From: an uncultured Bacilli bacterium
Lineage (GTDB): Bacteria > Bacillota_I > Bacilli_A > RF39 > UBA660
Direction: 5' to 3'
DNA: 5,779 nucleotides
Assembly: GCA_947584955.1 (NCBI GenBank)
Contig: CANPWS010000082.1
Span: forward strand, 1-5,779
Shown here: in pieces, positions 1-5,779 of the stretch
Numbering within the stretch: the first letter of the stretch is position 1
Layout of the letters: each line of letters opens with the position of its first letter
The notes under the pieces: generated by a model
Databases searched by the model: none
Told to the model about the DNA's origin: nothing
The model's input: only the letters and a program-made list of their open reading frames with translations
Made by a program: the position numbers and the translations under genes

Positions 1-483
1 TCTATCTTTTTTATCTATAAAATCATTCCATTCTTCTAAAACAACTTTAATATTATTTTTATTTACTTTATCATTAAGTATTGCATAAGCAGTTTTTCTA
101 TAATTCATAACGCTTACCGCAGCTAAAGCTTTATAATATGATTTTTCTGGTATTTTAGATATTTTATAGAAATGATATGCTAAGTCATCATCTATTTTTC
201 TAGGATTTTTAATTATAATTTTATTTGTTCTATATATTGTTGTTGCACTTTCTAATTTTATATTTTCTGCATCTATTGGAATTTCAACATCATATATTGT
301 ATCGCCTCTATGTAGCCATCTTAATATGCAACTTTCATCTGCATAATTGAAGCCACCAAAATCTCTTCCGTTTTTAGCTGTAAGATTCCAATTATTAGCA
401 ATATTTACTTCGTTAATTTTATATTTAAAATCACTTTTGGCACCAGATCTATTACCAAACATTACTTTTACATATTTATACAT
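1..483 (-). CDS. Conserved protein of unknown function, C-terminus cut by window edge
   Basis: The first 161 codons are present and remain open to the left edge, so the C-terminus is missing. The start is ATG at 483, preceded by the Shine-Dalgarno AGAAGGTG. Visible features are an N-terminal MYKYVKVMFGN strand, an FGGFNYADE segment (residues 42-50), RWLHRGDTIYDVEIPIDAE (55-73), RTNKIIIKNPRKIDDD (85-100) and PEKSYYKAL (112-120), followed by a helical region rich in Lys and Asn. From memory the block HRGDTIYDVxIPxDAE...RxNKIIxxNPR...PEKxYYKAL recurs in uncharacterised proteins of Clostridia and related bacteria; I know no experimental function and could not check this. No signal peptide or membrane segment is visible, so it is probably cytoplasmic. 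It follows the hydrolase gene by 44 bases on the same strand, without a convincing promoter or terminator between them, so it is probably the third gene of the operon. The gene is confident; its function is unknown. Confidence 0.85.
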   Translation of the reverse strand, partial: MYKYVKVMFGNRSGAKSDFKYKINEVNIANNWNLTAKNGRDFGGFNYADESCILRWLHRGDTIYDVEIPIDAENIKLESATTIYRTNKIIIKNPRKIDDDLAYHFYKISKIPEKSYYKALAAVSVMNYRKTAYAILNDKVNKNNIKVVLEEWNDFIDKKDR

Positions 484-488
484 AAGAA

Positions 489-496
489 CACCTTCT
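489..496 (-). promoter_or_regulatory. Ribosome binding site of the left-edge gene
   Basis: Read on the minus strand this is AGAAGGTG, ending five bases before the ATG at 483. It supports that start, although it is not a perfect GGAGG core. Confidence 0.6.
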
Positions 497-527
497 AAAT
501 ATTATAATTTTTTATTGTTATATTATA

Positions 528-1142
528 TTACAATACTTTTAATATTTCCTTAAATTCTATATATCCGCTTTCTGAATTTATATGACCTCCACCTTTAATG
601 ATATATTGTTCATTAGAAATAGTATCTGCAAATTCTTTTTCTACTTCATATTTTACGTAAGGATCATTATCTGAATAATAGCAAATTATATTATTACAAT
701 ATTTCTTAATATCTATTAAATTATCTATAAACATTGGTTTATTTACAGTATCAAACTCCTCATTTATACCTAAATAATTATTAAATCCACAAACAAATAT
801 TAATTTTTTCACTTTTATTTTGGTTTCTATCAAATATTTACATACAAATATAGGAGCAATTGAATGTGCAATAATAATAGTATTTTCATTTATTGTTAAT
901 TTATCTAAAACTTTAGACCAACTTTCATATTTTTGAACACCCACACCTACAGGCATTTGGGGTAAATCAACTTTATAATTCTTTTTTTCTAGTTGTTTTT
1001 TTAACCAAGGAAACCAATTTCCATCTTTAGAGCCAAAACTACCATGTAATATAATATAGTTTCCTATTTTGGGAATACATTTTATTAATTGTTTTGTTTT
1101 TTCCAATTCATTTTTCTCAATATTAATATTCAAATTAATCAT
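528..1142 (-). CDS. RBBP9/YdeN-family alpha/beta serine hydrolase
   Basis: This 204-residue protein carries the pattern of the RBBP9/YdeN (DUF1234-type) alpha/beta hydrolases. The oxyanion-side motif ILHGSFGS lies at residues 31-38, followed by NWFPWLKKQLE (42-52) and LPQMP (60-64). The nucleophile elbow is AHSIAP with Ser94. The acid is in SDNDPYV, most likely Asp160, and the catalytic histidine is His187 in GGGHINSESGY. All triad members are in the expected order and the length is close to the family's. The elbow is A-H-S-I-A rather than G-x-S-x-G, which is usual in this family. About 25 residues precede the first strand, a longer N-terminus than typical members. Family members hydrolyse small esters in vitro and the physiological substrate is usually unknown; no substrate can be named here. 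There is no signal peptide, so it is probably cytoplasmic. Its ATG overlaps the upstream gene's TGA stop (ATGA), suggesting translational coupling. Confidence 0.9.
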   Translation of the reverse strand: MINLNINIEKNELEKTKQLIKCIPKIGNYIILHGSFGSKDGNWFPWLKKQLEKKNYKVDLPQMPVGVGVQKYESWSKVLDKLTINENTIIIAHSIAPIFVCKYLIETKIKVKKLIFVCGFNNYLGINEEFDTVNKPMFIDNLIDIKKYCNNIICYYSDNDPYVKYEVEKEFADTISNEQYIIKGGGHINSESGYIEFKEILKVL

Positions 1143-4075
1143 AAACTTTTTTCATCTCCTTTATTATTTATTTTTTCATTAAACTCATAATAATTCTTAG
1201 AGCTACATATGATTATTCCATTACATTTTTTAGCTTTCTCAATAGTATCTAAAGATAGTATTGTAAAGCAATTTGGAACTATTAATCCTCCATGATTTTC
1301 ATTAGTTATATTATTATGATCTCTGTGTCTTCTATAAAAGGCAATTTCAGACATTGAAGGAATATAAAGTCCATATGGAGAAATTTTTAAATCAAATTTT
1401 AATCCTTGTGCATGAACACTTTTAGCTATTTTTGATGTTTTTCCATCATAAGGTTTTGAAGCAACTAATTGAGTATCTTCTGGAATCTGATAAAAGTATA
1501 CGTGATTAGTATTCTCATAAAATCTACCTCGTGAATTCTCTCTAAGCCATGTTGAAATTGTGGAAACTCCATTATCTGGTTCTAAATCGTTCATTTTGTC
1601 TATATTTAAAGGGGTTGTATGACCTAATAAGTAATTTGAAACATCAGAAAAACCTTCACCTACGCCTGAATAGCAATAGATAGGTACTCCTTCATAATCA
1701 TCCATTTTTGTTAGAGTACCATTAGCTACTAACTCATCTATTGTTTTACTTGTCATTAGTTGTTCGTTAACTTGCTTAATTTCAATTATTCTAATTTTAT
1801 TTAGTAACGAAACACAAGATTTAGGATTACGAATATTATCAAGTTTAGTCAGATTTTCTATAAAGGAGTTAAGTTGTTCTATATATTCATATTCATTTTC
1901 TTCTGTATAATCATTTCTGCATATAAAATTTAAAAATTCCATAATATTTTTTTCGGATTCATCTAAATTATCTATCAATAACGAACTATTTGCCGGCATA
2001 CTAAGTTGATCTATTGCAAATTTATATGTTGTTCTAATAATCTCATAATCTATTCCAAATAATTCGTTGCATATTATAGTCTTATATTCTTTTACATTTT
2101 TTGCTTCACTTAATAAATCCAATAATTTTTTATTAGCAATTTCATTATAATTTTCTAATTCTTCACGAGTAGTAATGTTACAATTATTATAATTTCCTGA
2201 AATTACAGAAATAAGATTTTTTTGTTCTTTTTCAGTTAACTCAACATTTTGAATATTTTTTATTAAATCTTTATAATAATAAAAATTAATAAATGATTTT
2301 TCCATTGTTACTACATTTTCTCCAAATATTTTAGTTAAACAATTATAATAATCTATAAACAGATTTAATTCCTCAGCATTTTTTGTTATCATTAAAAAAT
2401 TACTAAAACCTTTAATATTATAAGATAACAAATCATGGACAAATCCTTCTTTAAAATTATTTATAATCTCGGGTCTGAATATTTCAAAAGAATCAATAGT
2501 GTAGGGATTTAATCCTGGACGAGATTTAATAATTTGAAGTGCCTTATTACCATAAGCATTTTCAAATATTTTATAAAATAATTCTTGGTTATTTTTTTCT
2601 TCTGAATAGCAACTTTCAATATAGTTATTAATGTCTTCGGAAGTATTGTTGGCTACTATCTCCCTATTAAATAATATTTTAATAAGTTCATATTTTTTTA
2701 TTTTAAAAGATTGATACATTTGTCTTTCAGATAGTACTTCTTCATCATTTAGGTGATTTAATATAAAATTAATTGAAGATAGTATTTTGGTATATTTATC
2801 TTCTAAACCATAATTTTGTAGTCTTTTATGTAAAAGTTCAATAATTTGTTGTTTTTCTTGACTTGTATCTAAAACTTGATGATTATTAAAAAAGTTACTA
2901 TAAATATTAAATAAATAATTAATATCAATATCAATTAATTTATAAGCCTCTTCTATATTAATATAATTTTTTGTGTTTTCGTCATTTAAAGTATAATGAA
3001 CACTATTAAACATTTGTTGTTCTCCATACAAAGTCCCTTGTGCACCATAAAAATTTTTTTCAGTTGCTCCAAACAATGGATATAGTTTTAAAAATTTTAT
3101 AAATATATCTGCACCATAATTAGTTAAAATATCTCTATAAGTATTTTTTTTAAGATAAAAATCTGTTCCAAAAATATTACTACTATAAAAGTGTAGATTC
3201 ATTAATTTTTTTAAAATGTTAGGATAATTTATCAATATATATGTTACTAAAGATGAATAATTATCGAAAATATCTGGATTTTCTAAAAATATCTTATTAA
3301 AGTATTCTTCATCTAGCTTATATATTGTAATCATACGTTCTAAATCAATGTTTTTTAGAATATATTTAGTTTCATCAGGGTAATAAAATTTTATTAATTC
3401 TAACATAATATGGTTATTTTGAATGTATTTAATAATATCGGGATTTTTTTTATATAATTTGTGAATAATGTTATTGGATAATTTGATATTATTAATTATG
3501 TCAATTAATTGTTCAAATGCAATAAATAAAGTAATATTTTCATCGTTAGTAATATAATTAATTAATTTTTCGTTTGAAGTCTCTTTCAATCTTTCTTTTA
3601 ATAGAGGGATTAATGTTTCGCTGGTTTTATAAGCTTCAACTATATCATCTGTAGAAATTATATCTTCTAGAGAATCTTGAGAACCAATTATAATACAATT
3701 AGGGTCAAAATTTCCAATACCCATATTAATAATTTTTAATCTTAATTCTTTATTTAAAGATGGGAAAAAATCTTTCTTTTTAAATAATGATTTAAAGAAA
3801 CTTGATCCTAAATTATTAGACTCTAACATTTGAAATAATAAAGAAATATGATCCTTTTCTAAATCTTTATAATATTTATAAAATAAATCTTTAAAATAAT
3901 CATTATATCCAATAGGTAAACCATATTTAATACATTTTTTTAAAAATATGACATATGCATTAAAATTAGATGCTATTTGATCTTTATATTTTTTTAAAAT
4001 CTTCGTTATCTCCCTGCCATTTTGAATATTTTCTAACTTTTTTAAAAGTGATTTTTCTTTCATATTTTCAAACAT
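1139..4075 (-). CDS. Large uncharacterised protein: long helical region plus distinct C-terminal alpha/beta domain
   Basis: The product is 978 residues from the chosen start. The frame is open for four more codons upstream (ATG at 4087), but that stretch is itself the Shine-Dalgarno GAGGTGG, six bases before the ATG at 4075, so 4075 is preferred. Residues 1 to about 760 are predicted by eye to be almost wholly helical, with loosely repeating short helices and recurring turns (NPDIIKY near 211, NPDIFDN near 266, YPNILKK near 284), like an irregular helical-repeat scaffold. A Gly/Gln-rich insert (FYGAQGTLYGEQQMF) lies near 342-356. The last 190 residues change character to strand-rich: GVPIYCYSG (796-804), GVSTISTWL (836-844), HVYFYQIPEDTQLVASKPYDGKT (about 858-880), LYIPSMSEIAFYRRH (902-916) and GLIVPNCFTIL. 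From memory this C-terminal order resembles large uncharacterised proteins of gut Bacillota; no function is known to me. There is no signal peptide or membrane helix. It is the first gene of the probable operon with the hydrolase. Scaffold plus C-terminal effector or enzyme domain is inference. Confidence 0.85.
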   Translation of the reverse strand: MFENMKEKSLLKKLENIQNGREITKILKKYKDQIASNFNAYVIFLKKCIKYGLPIGYNDYFKDLFYKYYKDLEKDHISLLFQMLESNNLGSSFFKSLFKKKDFFPSLNKELRLKIINMGIGNFDPNCIIIGSQDSLEDIISTDDIVEAYKTSETLIPLLKERLKETSNEKLINYITNDENITLFIAFEQLIDIINNIKLSNNIIHKLYKKNPDIIKYIQNNHIMLELIKFYYPDETKYILKNIDLERMITIYKLDEEYFNKIFLENPDIFDNYSSLVTYILINYPNILKKLMNLHFYSSNIFGTDFYLKKNTYRDILTNYGADIFIKFLKLYPLFGATEKNFYGAQGTLYGEQQMFNSVHYTLNDENTKNYINIEEAYKLIDIDINYLFNIYSNFFNNHQVLDTSQEKQQIIELLHKRLQNYGLEDKYTKILSSINFILNHLNDEEVLSERQMYQSFKIKKYELIKILFNREIVANNTSEDINNYIESCYSEEKNNQELFYKIFENAYGNKALQIIKSRPGLNPYTIDSFEIFRPEIINNFKEGFVHDLLSYNIKGFSNFLMITKNAEELNLFIDYYNCLTKIFGENVVTMEKSFINFYYYKDLIKNIQNVELTEKEQKNLISVISGNYNNCNITTREELENYNEIANKKLLDLLSEAKNVKEYKTIICNELFGIDYEIIRTTYKFAIDQLSMPANSSLLIDNLDESEKNIMEFLNFICRNDYTEENEYEYIEQLNSFIENLTKLDNIRNPKSCVSLLNKIRIIEIKQVNEQLMTSKTIDELVANGTLTKMDDYEGVPIYCYSGVGEGFSDVSNYLLGHTTPLNIDKMNDLEPDNGVSTISTWLRENSRGRFYENTNHVYFYQIPEDTQLVASKPYDGKTSKIAKSVHAQGLKFDLKISPYGLYIPSMSEIAFYRRHRDHNNITNENHGGLIVPNCFTILSLDTIEKAKKCNGIIICSSKNYYEFNEKINNKGDEKSL
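1154..1161 (-). promoter_or_regulatory. Ribosome binding site of the hydrolase gene, inside the upstream gene
   Basis: On the minus strand this reads AAGGAGAT and lies within the last codons of the 978-residue gene. The GGAG core is 13 bases from the hydrolase ATG, a rather long spacing, so initiation may also rely on ribosomes terminating at the overlapping TGA. Confidence 0.6.
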
Positions 4076-4078
4076 AAT

Positions 4079-4085
4079 CCACCTC
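4079..4085 (-). promoter_or_regulatory. Ribosome binding site that sets the start of the large gene
   Basis: The minus strand reads GAGGTGG, with six bases between GAGG and the ATG at 4075-4073. The in-frame ATG at 4087 overlaps this site and has no Shine-Dalgarno of its own, so the site favours the shorter 978-residue product. Confidence 0.7.
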
Positions 4086-4098
4086 ATATTTTTAGAAT

Positions 4099-4128
4099 AT
4101 AATTAAGCTTATTTATTACTTTAATTAT
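4099..4128. repeat. Inverted repeat in the leader of the large gene
   Basis: ATAATTAA (4099-4106) and TTAATTAT (4121-4128) are perfect 8-base inverted arms separated by 14 bases. They lie just downstream of the predicted minus-strand -10 box, about where the transcript would begin. They could be an operator half-site pair or a weak leader hairpin. All pairs are A-T, so chance similarity in this composition is a real possibility. Confidence 0.35.
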
Positions 4129-4136
4129 CTGATTAA

Positions 4137-4165
4137 ATTATAATATATTTTATATTTATATGCAA
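4137..4165 (-). promoter_or_regulatory. Sigma-70/SigA-type promoter of the leftward operon
   Basis: On the minus strand TTGCAT (4165-4160) and a perfect TATAAT (4142-4137) are separated by 17 bases. Transcription would start near 4130, giving a leader of about 55 bases before the ATG at 4075. The -35 keeps the TTG that matters most, but TATAAT-like strings are frequent in such AT-rich DNA. Confidence 0.55.
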
Positions 4166-4185
4166 AATTTTACTTATAAAAGACA

Positions 4186-4214
4186 TTAAAAATAATTTTG
4201 TGTTAAAATATAAT
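4186..4214 (+). promoter_or_regulatory. Sigma-70/SigA-type promoter of the rightward genes
   Basis: TTAAAA (4186-4191) and a perfect TATAAT (4209-4214) are separated by 17 bases, with a predicted start near 4221. The -35 is weak (four of six matches). It lies back to back with the leftward promoter, with 20 bases between the two -35 boxes. Confidence 0.5.
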
Positions 4215-4223
4215 TAGAAAATA

Positions 4224-4239
4224 AAATTATTAATAATTT
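4224..4239. repeat. Perfect 16-bp palindrome, candidate operator 1
   Basis: AAATTATTAATAATTT is identical to its own reverse complement. It begins about three bases after the predicted plus-strand transcription start, a typical place for a repressor site. All bases are A or T, so composition lowers its significance. Confidence 0.4.
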
Positions 4240-4245
4240 GTAAAT

Positions 4246-4261
4246 TAAATAAATTTATTTA
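4246..4261. repeat. Perfect 16-bp palindrome, candidate operator 2
   Basis: TAAATAAATTTATTTA is identical to its own reverse complement. It ends on the first base of the AGGAG ribosome binding site. Its centre is 22 bases, about two helical turns, from the centre of the palindrome at 4224-4239, so two protein dimers could lie on the same DNA face. As RNA it could form a weak hairpin next to the ribosome binding site. Confidence 0.4.
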
Positions 4262-4265
4262 GGAG
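4261..4265 (+). promoter_or_regulatory. Ribosome binding site of the 231-residue gene
   Basis: AGGAG lies eight bases before the ATG at 4274, a standard spacing that firmly sets this start. Confidence 0.8.
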
Positions 4266-4273
4266 ATAATAAG

Positions 4274-4969
4274 ATGACAAAAAAAGTTTCTGATAGATAT
4301 AAAAAAGCATTAGTAACAGTTGCTATGGGTTTTAGAACAGAGGAAGATATTAAGAAAAATGGATTATATCGATTTACTAAAAGTGAAAAAGCTTCTTTAA
4401 TAAATTTTGTAACTTCGTTGTTCAAAAAAAATAAAAGTGTTCTTTCATTAAAAGTAAGCAAAAACGGATATCGTTCAGAGCATATTAATATTGATTCAAA
4501 AGAAAAATTGAACGAATTTAAAGAAAATATAGACAATCTTTTTAGTGACGATAATGAAATTTGGGTTGTTTGTAGTTCTGTAATAGAATGTTGGAGATGT
4601 AGAATATATCTTTCTAATGATAATGAAAATGATAGAATAGAAATGGCTTATAGTTATGATGATCATATATTAGATCATATTAATTTAAATGATGATGTAC
4701 CTTATATTTATTATAAAATAAAAAATAATAATTTTTTGGTTTCTGATACCAATTTGTCCGAAGAAAAAAGGCAAGAAACTCTTTTAATAATTAAAGATAT
4801 ATTTAAAAAATACTCAGTTAATTTTAAAAATATTAAGAATGATTTAGAGTTTATTGGTATTAATGGAATATCGTTAGACGTACGTATAAATAATGGGTAT
4901 GATTTTCATGACTTTGATGTTTCTTATGAAGATATAGCGAAAGTTGTAGATTACTATTTACCTTATTAA
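4274..4969 (+). CDS. Uncharacterised soluble protein, 231 residues
   Basis: I do not recognise this protein. The start is secure: ATG with AGGAG eight bases upstream, and stop TAA. The N-terminus is basic and helical (MTKKVSDRYKKALVTVAMGF, then TEEDIKKNGLYRFTKSEKASLINFVTSLF, about 22-50). The rest looks alpha/beta and acidic: LSLKVSKNGYRSEHINID (57-74), a hydrophobic strand EIWVVCSSVIECWRCRIYL (95-113) holding all three cysteines (Cys100, Cys106, Cys109), and an aspartate-rich stretch YSYDDHILDHINLNDDVPYIYY (127-147). A helix near 162-180 follows, then the C-terminal YDFHDFDVSYEDIAKVVDYYLPY. The two Asp/His clusters (DDHILDH and DFHDFD) could bind metal, but this is speculation. There is no signal peptide or membrane helix. 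It lies 42 bases upstream of the prenyl-synthase-like gene on the same strand, so co-transcription is likely, and it is divergent from the large-protein operon. Confidence 0.8.
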   Translation: MTKKVSDRYKKALVTVAMGFRTEEDIKKNGLYRFTKSEKASLINFVTSLFKKNKSVLSLKVSKNGYRSEHINIDSKEKLNEFKENIDNLFSDDNEIWVVCSSVIECWRCRIYLSNDNENDRIEMAYSYDDHILDHINLNDDVPYIYYKIKNNNFLVSDTNLSEEKRQETLLIIKDIFKKYSVNFKNIKNDLEFIGINGISLDVRINNGYDFHDFDVSYEDIAKVVDYYLPY

Positions 4970-4978
4970 AAAGTTTTA

Positions 4979-4997
4979 AATTTATTTATTATAAATT
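4979..4997. repeat. Small inverted repeat between the two rightward genes
   Basis: AATTTAT (4979-4985) and ATAAATT (4991-4997) are perfect 7-base arms with a 5-base loop, just upstream of the GGGGG ribosome binding site of the next gene. There is no GC stem and no T tract directly after it, so it is not a convincing terminator. Confidence 0.3.
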
Positions 4998-5004
4998 AAG
5001 GGGG
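4998..5004 (+). promoter_or_regulatory. Ribosome binding site of the prenyl-synthase-like gene
   Basis: AAGGGGG ends seven bases before the ATG at 5012. In a region otherwise almost free of G runs this is a clear Shine-Dalgarno variant, and it fixes the start of the downstream gene. Confidence 0.7.
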
Positions 5005-5011
5005 TTTTTAA

Positions 5012-5779
5012 ATGTATTCAAATATTGAAAAAACATGTAATGAAATAGAGAAGTATTTTTATATACATAAACCAATTAAAAAGAAGATATTTTTATCTTT
5101 GATAAAGTCTTTATTAATTCTTTTTAAAATATATAATTTTGATAATCCTAAAGTAAGAGCAACTATTTTTAGATTAATATATATTTATTTTAGAGAAATA
5201 GACGATATTATTGATGGAGATAAAAAACTTAAAAGTACAAATGCAAGTTTTTATGAATATAAAAAATTAGTTAATGAATATATTAATGATAGAATTCAAT
5301 ATGTTAAAGATGGTTATAATTCTAATAATGAACTTGATGAGATAATGAAAGTAATTTTAGAATTAGCTGAAGAGTTAAATTTGGATTTAAGAAATGATTT
5401 TATTAAATTATTAGAATGCATGTCTTTCGATTTGGAAAGAAAATGTGATTTAAAAAATGGTAAAATAAATTTTAGTTCTAGTGAAGATATAGATAAATAT
5501 TTTTTTCAATATTATTATGATTCTTGTATTAAAATTGCAATTATGTTAACTGCACCAGAGAATATAGATATAAAAAATAAAAATATAAAGGATTTAGGAT
5601 ATGCTCAAAGAATATATTTTAATTTAGAAGATTTTTTTGAAGATTTATCGTATGGTTTAATTAATATTTCTTATCAGGATATATATAAATTTGGTATAAG
5701 TGAGCAAAGTCTTATTAATATTTCAAATTTACCTGAATATATTATAAATCAATGTAAAAATAGAGGTTTTAATAATCCT
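5012..5779 (+). CDS. Divergent squalene/phytoene synthase-like protein, C-terminus cut by window edge
   Basis: The first 256 codons are present and open to the right edge. Known bacterial relatives are about 280-300 residues, so probably only the last helix or so is missing. The family joins two prenyl diphosphates head to head (for example dehydrosqualene synthase CrtM, phytoene synthase CrtB), using two aspartate-rich motifs that bind magnesium and diphosphate. The first is visible as YFREIDDIIDGD, with Asp64 and Asp68 in DxxxD spacing. The second is NLEDFFEDLSYGLINIS, with Asp207 and Asp211, followed by the family-like YQDIYKFGIS (compare RDVxED...GRIYLPxxxLxxFGV). Between them CMSFDLERKCDL (136-147) and IDKYFFQYYYDSCIKIAIML (160-179) match the usual GM..D and Y-C...VAG...G helices but are eroded: YYYDSCIKIA replaces the small-residue AG-x-VG. 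The asparagine usually four before the second motif's first Asp appears as Phe203. The fold assignment is strong; catalytic activity and substrate (C15 or C20) are not established. It follows the unknown 231-residue gene by 42 bases. Confidence 0.8.
   Translation, partial: MYSNIEKTCNEIEKYFYIHKPIKKKIFLSLIKSLLILFKIYNFDNPKVRATIFRLIYIYFREIDDIIDGDKKLKSTNASFYEYKKLVNEYINDRIQYVKDGYNSNNELDEIMKVILELAEELNLDLRNDFIKLLECMSFDLERKCDLKNGKINFSSSEDIDKYFFQYYYDSCIKIAIMLTAPENIDIKNKNIKDLGYAQRIYFNLEDFFEDLSYGLINISYQDIYKFGISEQSLINISNLPEYIINQCKNRGFNNP

Noticed and set aside
484..527. Possible separate promoter (TATAAT on the minus strand at 506-501) before the left-edge gene
   Set aside because: There is no acceptable -35 at 16-18 bases, and the start site would fall at or inside the ribosome binding site. 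Operon read-through is simpler.
347..553. Plus-strand open frame of 68 codons
   Set aside because: It lies mostly antisense to the left-edge gene, has no Shine-Dalgarno before its ATG, and its hydrophobic composition is the reverse shadow of an AT-rich coding sequence.
1139..1141. TGA read as tryptophan (Mycoplasma code)
   Set aside because: Read-through would add only about 20 codons before the next stop and would spoil a typical ATGA overlap with a confirmed gene. Tryptophans throughout the window are TGG and no in-frame TGA interrupts any gene.
4255..4536. Minus-strand open frame of 93 codons
   Set aside because: It is antisense to the well-supported 231-residue gene and lacks a ribosome binding site. 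Its Phe/Leu/Ser-rich product is typical of a shadow of Lys/Asn/Glu-rich coding DNA.
4970..5011. Possible rho-independent terminator after the 231-residue gene
   Set aside because: The only hairpin has 7 A-T pairs and is followed by AGGGGG rather than a T tract, so it should not stop transcription effectively.

Overview
The window is very AT-rich, with tight Shine-Dalgarno sites, short intergenic gaps and strong use of AAA, AAT and ATA codons. This points to a low-GC member of the Bacillota or Mycoplasmatota, perhaps gut-associated. Tryptophan is encoded by TGG throughout and one gene appears to stop at TGA, so the standard bacterial code fits better than the Mycoplasma code. The species cannot be named from the sequence.

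The layout is a divergent pair of gene clusters around one 198-base control region (4076-4273). The minus-strand cluster runs leftward: a 978-residue uncharacterised protein, overlapping by four bases (ATGA) an RBBP9/YdeN-type serine hydrolase, followed after 44 bases by a conserved uncharacterised protein that runs off the left edge. The spacing and the single good promoter upstream suggest a three-gene operon.

The plus-strand cluster runs rightward: a 231-residue soluble protein I do not recognise, then after 42 bases a divergent squalene/phytoene-synthase-like enzyme (head-to-head prenyl synthase fold) cut by the right edge. Its two aspartate-rich motifs are readable by eye, and it is the functional call with most novelty.

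The control region has back-to-back sigma-70-type promoters and three inverted repeats. Two of these are perfect 16-bp palindromes whose centres are 22 bp apart, between the predicted plus-strand start site and its ribosome binding site. They are candidate operator or leader elements. There are no tRNA or rRNA genes, insertion sequences, CRISPR arrays or clear rho-independent terminators. Nothing directly shows that the two clusters work together; shared control is an inference from the divergent arrangement.
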